Assembly: GCA_001304035.1 (NCBI GenBank)
Contig: LJUD01000238.1
Span: 1 to 5,522, forward strand
Source of the DNA: a bacterium SM23_31
GTDB lineage: Bacteria > SM23-31
Reading direction: 5' to 3'
DNA: 5,522 bases
Part shown: one piece after another, positions 1 through 5,310 of the stretch
How positions within the stretch are numbered: the first letter of the stretch is position 1
How the letters are laid out: each line of letters begins with the position of its first letter
Translations under genes and position numbers: made by a program
Notes under the pieces: generated by a model
What the model saw: the letters and a program-made list of their open reading frames with translations, nothing else
The model's database searches: none
Told to the model about the DNA's origin: nothing

Positions 1-239
1 CTGCTGATCCGCCTCCGGTGGAAAAGGAACGTTGTCCCTTCCTGCGTAAAGAACATCGCTGCACCGCTGCCGCTAGTGGTAAATTTAACCTGCGAATCAT
101 ACTGTCCAAAATTCTCCGTAAACGCCAGCGGAATTTTACCGTAATTAAGGGAAATTGAATTTTTTTGAGCATAAGCAGAGACGATAAAAACATTCACTAC
201 CAGCAACACTGCAGTCATAAAAGCACATGTTTGTCTCAT
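1..239 (-). CDS. N-terminus of an exported DUF7948/SBBP-type surface protein (partial)
   Basis: This is the first 79 codons of a gene that continues past the left edge of the window. Residues 1-25 form a Sec signal peptide: MRQ, then a hydrophobic stretch (AFMTAVLLVVNVFIVSAYA), with likely cleavage after AYA. The mature start reads IPLAFTENFGQYDSQVKF and then TSGSGAAMFFTQEGTTFLF. This matches the 'P-x-x-F-x-E-N-x-G-Q-x-D-x-x-V-x-F ... Y/F-F-T-x-x-G' opening that I know from the DUF7948 domain at the head of SBBP (beta-propeller repeat) surface proteins in FCB bacteria. Such proteins usually run several hundred to over a thousand residues and often end in a T9SS sorting domain, but neither can be seen here. 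The ATG at 237-239 has an AAAGGA ribosome-binding site 9 bases upstream. The coding start and signal peptide are solid. The family call rests on recognising the motif, and the function is unknown. Confidence 0.8.
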   Translation of the reverse strand, partial: MRQTCAFMTAVLLVVNVFIVSAYAQKNSISLNYGKIPLAFTENFGQYDSQVKFTTSGSGAAMFFTQEGTTFLFHRRRIS

Positions 240-297
240 AAGAACAATTCCTTTAGATAATTGTCCGATAAAGAGAATAATGATGTAGTTTTATGAA

Positions 298-330
298 GAA
301 ATCTAACTGAGAAAGCTAAATAAAGTTCAA
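298..330 (-). promoter_or_regulatory. candidate promoter for the DUF7948-type gene
   Basis: On the minus strand TTG (328-330) is followed after 22 bases by TAGATTTC (298-305), close to the Bacteroidetes TTG / TAnnTTTG promoter, although the spacer is slightly long. The -7-like box lies 58 bases before the ATG at 239. A competing sigma70-like candidate is listed separately at 400-428. Both are read by eye in AT-rich DNA, where chance matches are common. Confidence 0.25.
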
Positions 331-399
331 TATAAGAAATTAAAGACAAATTTTCTGTGATATTTGTTACAAAACTCAAAAATTGTTATATATATTGCA

Positions 400-428
400 A
401 TTATAAGCGAATTTTTCTAATTATGGAA
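400..428 (-). promoter_or_regulatory. candidate sigma70-like promoter
   Basis: The minus strand carries a perfect TATAAT (400-405) with TTCCAT (423-428) 17 bases upstream. The -10 box is ideal, but the -35 box is poor (3 of 6 matches to TTGACA). If used, it would give the gene starting at 239 a leader of roughly 155 bases. The surrounding sequence is very AT-rich, so this may be chance. Confidence 0.25.
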
Positions 429-546
429 TAATTTTAAAGATAATTGTAGTGAAGTAATACGGGATAGAAAAAATGATAACTCAATCGTTCCCTGATAAAA
501 AAGAGCATGTTTCTGTTTTTAAACTGTTTTCCGGCGGTCTACATTA

Positions 547-732
547 TTAATTTTTGTCATCTAAAAGAGCTGCACACGGTGTATTCTTCTGTACGTACCT
601 TTTTAACAACAGACAATAAAGAGCCGCAAATGTTCTGCATGATTTGCTGCCGTCTACCGCAGTTTCTTCAGGAAAACGAGCGTGTTCGCACCGTAAATCA
701 CACCAACGCACACTCTTCTTTTTTTCTGCCAT
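547..732 (-). CDS. small cysteine-rich hypothetical protein (61 aa)
   Basis: This 61-residue protein has a composition that looks genuinely coding. A lysine-rich start (MAEKKKSVRW) leads into five cysteines at residues 11, 15, 32, 40 and 53, spaced C-x3-C ... C-x7-C ... C. They sit in the segments WCDLRCEHARFP, SCRTFAALYC and KNTPC, with a histidine at 17. Such spacing could bind a metal or form disulfides. There is no signal peptide or membrane segment, so a cytoplasmic, perhaps metal-binding role is an inference only. The start is bounded, because an in-frame stop (TAA) directly precedes the ATG. A weak GAG five bases before the ATG is the only ribosome-binding hint. It follows the transglutaminase gene by 27 bases and shares its strand, so it is probably co-transcribed with it. 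It is less AT-rich than the spacer beyond its stop. I do not know a named family; the pattern resembles short conserved cysteine-containing hypotheticals, but I cannot confirm this. Confidence 0.55.
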   Translation of the reverse strand: MAEKKKSVRWCDLRCEHARFPEETAVDGSKSCRTFAALYCLLLKRYVQKNTPCAALLDDKN

Positions 733-759
733 TTAATCTCAATATTACCATTTACAGGT

Positions 760-2676
760 TTATTTTAAAAAAATCATCCTTCGTGAACCTATGTATCCCT
801 TGCCGGTAGAAAGCCGATATATGTACACTCCGCTTGGAACGGGGATTTCTTTTTTGTTCTTTCCATTCCATATAAGGAAATGCATACCGGCAGGGATAAA
901 CTCATTCTTAAGTAATTGCCTTACCTGCTGCCCGAGAATATTGTAAATAGTTACGGTAACTCTGTCGTCTTCAGGCAGCATAAAATTAATTCTTGTCCAT
1001 GAATTGAACGGATTCGGGTAATTTTGTTCAAGAATAAACTGCTCGGTAAGAAATCTATCAGGTTCGTCAGCTATTATATTTGTTGTTGTATCGCTCCATA
1101 TCATAACTTTTGCCTGGTTATATGGTACTCCTCCGGCACTTACAAAAGAATTATAAGACCAGAATATTACATAAGAACCCCCGCCGCTCATAGTAGTGGC
1201 GAATACCTCTGATGAAGTGCCGCCAAAATACCGCGCCTGGTTAGCGGGATAGTCCTTGTCGTCCCATGTAGTGTCTACATGTATCCAGCCGTACGGCGGT
1301 AAATAAACCAGATGCCATCTGTGGAATACCGTATCTTCATAAGGCAGTTCGCCCTGGCGCACATGTCCGCCGGCTTCATATTTGGCGGGAATACCTGCAG
1401 CACGGCACATCGCCACAAAAAGATAGGTGTATTCCGAACAGGAGCCGTGACCCTGGGTAAGTATCACGGGGGCGCTGTCCCATCGTCCATCCATGTTGTA
1501 ATAAATGTGCTCAATAATATAGTCGTGGATGTTTCTCACTTTCCAATATAGGTTGGTTTCGTTCCCCACAGCCTCACTCACCGCATATTGAATTACCGGA
1601 TCGTATATATCGTAATTACTCCCGTCCACAGTATAATCCTGGCGAATATTTTCAGGAATATCATTGATTGTTCCCACGCTGTCCGGGAAAATATAATACC
1701 GCACACTGTATGTAGTAACGTTCGCAGACCAGTAATATGTTTTTTCCACGCCCGGAGCTATTGCCTCGATATAATACGCTGTTTCTTGATCCCAATTGTC
1801 AGTGACAAAGCTAATTGGGGCAGGATTCCAGATAATCGGTGAGTCAAGCCTTTGCCGAATGGATTCATACGGCTTGCATATCCATGTCCTCAGATTCATA
1901 TCAGCCGAACCGGTGTTTTTAACGGTGACCTTGTATTGTACACTCACCTTAAAAGAATCGATAATTGCCGTATGATTTGTACCGAACACAGATATTCTGC
2001 AAATATTCCTGGAGTTATAACCGGCTACCCATACACATTCTCCGTCCCATGCTAAACCATACGAATATGCAGCCGGAGATTTTATAATCATAATGACCTT
2101 TTTCCGGGCGATATCAATTTTATACATTTCATCTACACCGCAATCGGTACACCAGAGATATTTCCCATCAAATGCCAGACCACGGTTCGCCCCACTCGGA
2201 GCTTCAATAGAATCTACAACCGCACCCGAGTTCGGATTAATTTTGTATATCTTCCGCAGCACACTGTCCACATACCAGAGATACCCGTTAAAAAACTCAA
2301 GACCTCTTGGGGTGCTTGTAACGTCGAATGAATTAAGCACTGTTCCTGTAGTATCGACCTTATAAATTTTATCGCTGTTATTATCACTACACCATAAATG
2401 CGTTCCGTCCCACGCAAGCCCTGCAGGCTGGCTGCCCGGCGAGGAAAAGGATTGTAATTCTATGCCTGTTTCGGGATCTATCCTGCAAATACGGTCACTG
2501 CTGTAGTCTATGTTCCAGAGAGACGTTCCATCCCATGTTAATCCGGTTGGACTATAGCCGGATGTTGAAAAGCTTGATTGCATTTCGCCTATTTGTCCCG
2601 AAGCTTCGGGATAATTAAATGCAACGAACAAGAACACGAAGGTTACGACAATGTAAAAATTCTTTAAATGTTTCAC
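760..2676 (-). CDS. exported beta-propeller / transglutaminase-like protein with T9SS sorting domain
   Basis: This 638-residue multidomain exported protein has a signal peptide at about residues 1-28 (hydrophobic core YIVVTFVFLFVAF, likely cleavage after ASG). Five tandem repeats of about 40 residues follow (roughly 43-236), each with a GL-x-W/F-x-G-x-x-L/V-W core and an I-Y/C-K/R-I/V strand, typical of a beta-propeller. A beta-rich linker spans about 238-350. A transglutaminase-like (papain-fold) domain at about 370-480 carries an apparent complete triad: Cys413 in GHGSCSEY, His452 in HRW and Asp468 in HVDTTW. Residues 549-638 are a T9SS type A sorting tail (QNYPNPFN ... TIYNILGQ ... GVYIYRL). 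In this family the tail directs export across the outer membrane and is then cleaved. The likely role is a surface or secreted protease or amide-processing enzyme; the substrate is unknown. The start is a GTG without a good Shine-Dalgarno, chosen because the next in-frame Met (residue 32) would remove the signal peptide. A promoter candidate lies 34 bases upstream. Confidence 0.9.
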   Translation of the reverse strand: MKHLKNFYIVVTFVFLFVAFNYPEASGQIGEMQSSFSTSGYSPTGLTWDGTSLWNIDYSSDRICRIDPETGIELQSFSSPGSQPAGLAWDGTHLWCSDNNSDKIYKVDTTGTVLNSFDVTSTPRGLEFFNGYLWYVDSVLRKIYKINPNSGAVVDSIEAPSGANRGLAFDGKYLWCTDCGVDEMYKIDIARKKVIMIIKSPAAYSYGLAWDGECVWVAGYNSRNICRISVFGTNHTAIIDSFKVSVQYKVTVKNTGSADMNLRTWICKPYESIRQRLDSPIIWNPAPISFVTDNWDQETAYYIEAIAPGVEKTYYWSANVTTYSVRYYIFPDSVGTINDIPENIRQDYTVDGSNYDIYDPVIQYAVSEAVGNETNLYWKVRNIHDYIIEHIYYNMDGRWDSAPVILTQGHGSCSEYTYLFVAMCRAAGIPAKYEAGGHVRQGELPYEDTVFHRWHLVYLPPYGWIHVDTTWDDKDYPANQARYFGGTSSEVFATTMSGGGSYVIFWSYNSFVSAGGVPYNQAKVMIWSDTTTNIIADEPDRFLTEQFILEQNYPNPFNSWTRINFMLPEDDRVTVTIYNILGQQVRQLLKNEFIPAGMHFLIWNGKNKKEIPVPSGVYIYRLSTGKGYIGSRRMIFLK

Positions 2677-2710
2677 AGTCAGCCCAACACTTATGTATTT
2701 ACACTATTAT

Positions 2711-2741
2711 TTAAGGTAAGAATATTTCATGAAATGTACAA
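2711..2741 (-). promoter_or_regulatory. candidate Bacteroidetes-type promoter for the transglutaminase gene
   Basis: On the minus strand TTG (2739-2741) is followed after exactly 20 bases by TACCTTAA (2711-2718), a near match to the Bacteroidetes -33 TTG / -7 TAnnTTTG layout. It ends 34 bases before the GTG start. A 12-base perfect palindrome, ATTTCATGAAAT (2724-2735), sits inside the spacer, where a bound repressor would block transcription. The same TTG-N20-TAnnTT layout occurs upstream of the metallohydrolase gene. The call is by eye only. Confidence 0.4.
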
Positions 2742-2761
2742 TTTTTTTATACTTTTCATGC

Positions 2762-2778
2762 TGTAATCCACGATTACA
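2762..2778. promoter_or_regulatory. 17-bp perfect dyad, possible operator
   Basis: TGTAATC (2762-2768) and GATTACA (2772-2778) form a perfect inverted repeat around CAC. No T-tract follows on either strand, so it is not an intrinsic terminator. It lies about 20 bases upstream of the TTG box of the transglutaminase promoter candidate, a plausible place for an activator or repressor dimer. The regulator is unknown. Confidence 0.35.
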
Positions 2779-2830
2779 TCTCTGATGAGCTGTACTCCTT
2801 TTATTGGATGGCGATGATAAAAAGAATGGA

Positions 2831-2858
2831 AAATAAAAACGGAAAGAATTTCTTTCCG
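2831..2858 (-). terminator. intrinsic terminator of the PHP metallohydrolase gene
   Basis: On the minus strand CGGAAAG (2852-2858) pairs with CTTTCCG (2840-2846) across a five-base loop that can pair further. TTTTTATTT (2831-2839) follows immediately. It begins 10 bases after the TAA stop at 2869-2871. Stem, U-tract and position all fit a rho-independent terminator, and it separates this gene from the transglutaminase gene downstream. Confidence 0.8.
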
Positions 2859-2868
2859 GAAAAAACAA

Positions 2869-3882
2869 TTACTGCTTGAAGTTTTTTCCCGGAACCGGTT
2901 GGAGCCATGCCATTTTTCCGTTTGAATCGGTAATACATACGCGAACATATTTTTCGTCACCGGTAAAGGTATACCGGGGATTCAACGAGATGTCTTTTTT
3001 AAGTACATTTCCCCGGTAACCAATGAATTCAGTCGTATACTTCCCATATCTCGTCGGAGATATTACAACTTCAATTTGCGTATCAGAAACCGTATATGAT
3101 TCAATCAGCACACCCATTGTTGCGTAAAAACTGCCCCGTTCAATTGCACTTAAAATAGACTCCGCGGACAGTGTGTCTGTATTGACCATGATCCATGATA
3201 AACCCGTACCCCTGCTTAAATTATGCATGTCGTCAACACCAATACCGTACATCAAAACTCCCCGTGAGAGTACTTCATCCCATGTTTCTTTGCACCCGGG
3301 CGCTCCGCCTCCGCTGAAATAATTACAGCCCGGATTAAATATTTCAAATAAGCTGCATTGAGTAACCTGACACATTTCTTCAGAGCCAAATGCCCAGCGC
3401 CAGCGTGGATGAGCTATAACCGGAATTGAACCTGCTTCCCTAATTATATCGATGTTGTTCCGGAGTGTCTCAACAACACTCTCCCCATGTTTCGGCTGTA
3501 TATCCCTATGCGCGCCGATCGCAAGAACGTGAACGGGAGTACTGCGGTATGAATCCGTAACCTCTATTCCGGGGATAAGTAAGAAATCGTCCGTATCGGA
3601 TGTATCAAGCTCGGCTACAGGTGTCAAATGGTTGTGGTCGGTAATGACCAGGAAATTATAGTTATTATCCATATACCATTTTACAACGGCTTGCGGCGGT
3701 GAATCGCCGTCGGAATTGGTTGTGTGAGTATGGATGTTGCCTTTGTACCACTGCTGTTGGCTCAATAATTCGGACGGTATACATAGAACCAACCCAACAA
3801 GGAGAATAAGTACGCTCCTGATAATAAAGTGCCGTAATTTCATTTCACCGGCGGGCAGAATTTTCGATGTACGCAACCACAT
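2869..3882 (-). CDS. secreted PHP-domain metallohydrolase (CehA/McbA-like)
   Basis: This 337-residue protein has a complete set of PHP-fold metal-binding motifs: H51-T-H53, D82-H83, E107, H118, H158 (IAHPR) and D218-x-H220 (VDDMH). PHP proteins are metal-dependent phosphoesterases or hydrolases. The exported, roughly 300-residue form with WYKGNIHTHT near the start is typical of the CehA/McbA group, and the actual substrate is unknown. A hydrophobic export segment (SVLILLVGLVLCIPSELLS) with probable cleavage near residue 41-42 puts it outside the cytoplasmic membrane. Cys34 is not in a proper lipobox. Four cysteines (171, 176, 186, 197) cluster between the His158 and Asp218 motifs. The first ATG (3880-3882) has a strong AAAGGAAGAG site. 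The internal ATG at 3841-3843 (Met14) would give a more standard signal peptide but has GGTGA only two bases away, so the true start is uncertain. No T9SS tail is present. A terminator follows the stop. Confidence 0.88.
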   Translation of the reverse strand: MWLRTSKILPAGEMKLRHFIIRSVLILLVGLVLCIPSELLSQQQWYKGNIHTHTTNSDGDSPPQAVVKWYMDNNYNFLVITDHNHLTPVAELDTSDTDDFLLIPGIEVTDSYRSTPVHVLAIGAHRDIQPKHGESVVETLRNNIDIIREAGSIPVIAHPRWRWAFGSEEMCQVTQCSLFEIFNPGCNYFSGGGAPGCKETWDEVLSRGVLMYGIGVDDMHNLSRGTGLSWIMVNTDTLSAESILSAIERGSFYATMGVLIESYTVSDTQIEVVISPTRYGKYTTEFIGYRGNVLKKDISLNPRYTFTGDEKYVRVCITDSNGKMAWLQPVPGKNFKQ

Positions 3883-3910
3883 TTTTCTCTTCCTTTCGTA
3901 AATATTTTAA

Positions 3911-3941
3911 GAAATATATTAAAAGCGGTAACAAATAGCAA
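3911..3941 (-). promoter_or_regulatory. candidate Bacteroidetes-type promoter for the PHP metallohydrolase gene
   Basis: On the minus strand TTG (3939-3941), a 20-base spacer and TATATTTC (3911-3918) match TTG / TAnnTTT. The box lies 28 bases before the upstream ATG at 3882 and leaves room for a short leader carrying AAAGGAAGAG. It falls in the 86-base gap after the nitroreductase gene, so the metallohydrolase may have its own promoter even though read-through from upstream is possible. Confidence 0.4.
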
Positions 3942-3968
3942 CATTAAATGATTTTCAAGCCATGCTTT

Positions 3969-4805
3969 TTATTTTCTAACAAACCAATCCCGTTCTTTTC
4001 TTTCGGGTGGATCAAGCGGTATGCTTTCCGGAAAGCCGAGCGGGGTGATAGTTGCGACGTAATGGTGTTCGGGGATTGGCAGCATTTTTTTTACGTCTTC
4101 CCTGTCCATCGCTGCAATCCAGCATGTGCCTAATCCGAGAAACCATGCACTCAGGATAAAATGGTAGGCAGCGATACACCCGTCCTGCACGTACCGTTTT
4201 GAAAGCCCGGGGTCGGAACAGACCGCAACAGCCATAGGCGCCATCCCGATTGGTGCGCTGTTTTCTCCCCTTCTTTTTGAAAGCCAGTCGATTGTTTCTT
4301 TGTCTCTGATAAGTTTAAAATAATAGGACTGTGAATTTCTTGATGTCGGTGCAAACCGTGAAACTTCGAATATTTGATCAAGGATTTCTTCCGGGATCTC
4401 TGTTTGTATGAAATTTCTGATGCTTCGTCTTTTCATTAAAAGGTCGTCACCGGACAGATACCTGTTGACAGGATGATCAAAGTATTGAAATTCAAGTTTC
4501 CTGCCTTCCGGATCATTCGTAAAAAAATGATAGATGCGGTATTTTTCGTCTATTGACGGCGGGGAAACAGCAGTCGCTTTGAATTTTTCATATATCCGGT
4601 CGACCTCTTCTTTATTATTATAAAAAAATGTAATAATGCCTTCTTTATCGACTTCATCCTGCTCGGAGAAGCCGAACAAAAGATTTCCTTTTTTGAAAAT
4701 GATACGATCGCCCTGGTCAAGCCATACTTCGCAGCCCACCCGAATCTCATAAAAATCTTTTAAATCCATAAGATTGTTTGTACCGAAAAACACTATCCCG
4801 CTCAT
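3969..4805 (-). CDS. VOC (glyoxalase-fold)-nitroreductase fusion protein
   Basis: This 278-residue cytoplasmic protein has two domains. Residues 1-110 look like one VOC/glyoxalase unit: an opening VFFGTNNLMDLKDFYE and a closing FFTNDPEGRKLEFQYFD. Glu105 stands where the last metal ligand usually sits, but the usual histidines are absent (Phe6/Phe7 and Ile58 regions), so metal binding is doubtful. Residues 113-278 are an FMN-dependent nitroreductase: RRSIRNF (126-132) for FMN phosphate, APTSRNSQS (152-160) in place of the common APSSGNxQP, then GLGTCWIA (224-231) and a final ATITPLGFPE. Members reduce nitro groups, quinones or flavin-type substrates with NAD(P)H. The substrate here is unknown, and the VOC part may shape substrate binding or be a remnant. 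The ATG at 4805 has a strong AGGAG site six bases upstream. The gene stands apart from fbp (505-base gap) and precedes the metallohydrolase by 86 bases. I see no terminator after its stop. Confidence 0.87.
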   Translation of the reverse strand: MSGIVFFGTNNLMDLKDFYEIRVGCEVWLDQGDRIIFKKGNLLFGFSEQDEVDKEGIITFFYNNKEEVDRIYEKFKATAVSPPSIDEKYRIYHFFTNDPEGRKLEFQYFDHPVNRYLSGDDLLMKRRSIRNFIQTEIPEEILDQIFEVSRFAPTSRNSQSYYFKLIRDKETIDWLSKRRGENSAPIGMAPMAVAVCSDPGLSKRYVQDGCIAAYHFILSAWFLGLGTCWIAAMDREDVKKMLPIPEHHYVATITPLGFPESIPLDPPERKERDWFVRK

Positions 4806-4871
4806 CTTTTACTCCTGTTTTTGTTAGAATCATTAAATGTTTTTCACCATATCGAACCCAAAAGTCACGGA

Positions 4872-4902
4872 TTACACTATTCATCTTTTTTTATATTGGC
4901 AA
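4872..4902 (-). promoter_or_regulatory. weak promoter candidate for the VOC-nitroreductase gene
   Basis: On the minus strand TTGCCA starts at 4902, and TAGTGTAA lies at 4872-4879. Measured from TTG the spacing is 20 bases, as in the two promoter candidates downstream, but the -7/-10 box is a poor match to either consensus. The leader would be 66 bases. GGATTACA (4869-4876, plus strand), a half-site like the dyad at 2762-2778, overlaps the box. Confidence 0.2.
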
Positions 4903-5022
4903 CTTTATTACATAACCTTCGAAAATTTTGATTTAGATGCTCGAACCCCGAAATAAAGAGGCAAGTTAAAATTTACGAAGCGGCCACTTACGCGGCAGCA
5001 TGACAGGTGTGGTACTTGTAAT

Positions 5023-5047
5023 TCCGTCCCGCTCAGCGGGGATCGGA
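5023..5047. repeat. strong imperfect hairpin (palindromic element)
   Basis: TCCG-TCCC-GC (5023-5032) pairs with GC-GGGA-CGGA (5036-5047) around a TCA loop, with two single-base bulges (5038 and 5043). This gives ten base pairs, mostly G-C. No adjacent T-tract exists on either strand, so it is not a standard terminator. Such elements in spacers are often dispersed REP-like palindromes or stabilise mRNA 3' ends. Only one copy is visible here. Confidence 0.5.
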
Positions 5048-5098
5048 GTCTGTTTGATTTTTTAACAGAAGTTCCGTTATTAAATTATTGTACTGCAT

Positions 5099-5272
5099 CT
5101 AAAAAGTCAATATATTTTTATACGCGGTTTCTTTCCCATACCGTATACAATCCCTGCCGGGAGTATCTCGCTGTTTTAATTCAACCGTGCTTACTTTTCC
5201 GAACATCAGAGGGAGATGCAAAGGATCGTCCCAAGATAAAAGGATGGGAAAGTGGTTTTTTGGAGCGGTCAT
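5099..5272 (-). CDS. possible small hypothetical protein (57 aa)
   Basis: This ATG-initiated reading frame of 57 codons begins 38 bases after the fructose bisphosphatase stop, on the same strand, with a stop (TAA) directly before the ATG. Its composition looks protein-like: MTAPKNHFPILLSWDDPLH, a central MFGKVSTVELKQRD and a basic C-terminal part. No signal peptide, membrane segment or known motif is visible, and I do not recognise a family. The ribosome-binding site is poor (only GAGACG about 15 bases upstream), and the frame is short enough to arise by chance. Its TAG stop is directly followed by an in-frame ATG opening about 20 more codons, which could mean a shortened or decayed gene. If it is expressed, read-through from fbp is the likeliest source. 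Confidence 0.3.
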   Translation of the reverse strand: MTAPKNHFPILLSWDDPLHLPLMFGKVSTVELKQRDTPGRDCIRYGKETAYKNILTF

Positions 5273-5310
5273 TTATAATTTTTCTGCGTCTCAGTATATT
5301 TGCGGTATAC

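Larger units (their letters stand above)
240..546. other. AT-rich intergenic spacer without a recognisable gene
   Basis: This spacer lies between the start of the DUF7948-type gene and the stop of the small cysteine-rich ORF. It is strongly AT-rich, especially 283-450. It holds the two promoter candidates for the gene at 239 and an 11-base odd palindrome TTTGT-T-ACAAA near 363-373. I see no tRNA, no convincing ncRNA and no intrinsic terminator in it. The only reading frames are very short; for example, a plus-strand 25-codon frame at 473-550 looks meaningless. Confidence 0.6.
4806..5098. other. intergenic spacer with a GC-rich island
   Basis: This is an AT-rich spacer upstream of the VOC-nitroreductase gene, interrupted by a GC-rich island at about 4978-5050. 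The island holds a direct repeat of GCGGC (two copies 12-13 bases apart, near 4980-4996) and the hairpin listed at 5023-5047. A short in-frame continuation (ATG to TGA, about 20 codons) follows the TAG of the ORF at 5099-5272 and ends inside the hairpin, but it does not look like a gene. No tRNA or known RNA family was recognised. Confidence 0.5.

Noticed and set aside
473..550. Plus-strand 25-codon frame starting MITQSFPDKK
   Set aside because: Too short, weak ribosome-binding site and no recognisable product. The open frame after its stop is also unconvincing.
507..809. A 100-codon plus-strand reading frame
   Set aside because: It lies antisense to the small cysteine-rich ORF and the 3' end of the transglutaminase gene, has no ribosome-binding site, and its translation lacks any recognisable domain. 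It is probably a shadow frame.
3778..3790. Possible lipoprotein signal at Cys34 of the PHP protein
   Set aside because: The sequence before the cysteine is LVL, which lacks the small residue required at -1 of a lipobox. Ordinary signal peptidase cleavage near residue 41 fits better.
3956..3978. AAGC-CAT-GCTT followed by a T-run on the plus strand, like a terminator
   Set aside because: The stem is only four base pairs, and no plus-strand gene ends there. On the minus strand, where the gene is, no T-tract follows.
4935..4955. tRNA-like GGGTTCGAGC on the minus strand, resembling a T-arm
   Set aside because: The flanking bases do not pair into a T-stem, and no acceptor, D or anticodon arm can be built around it.
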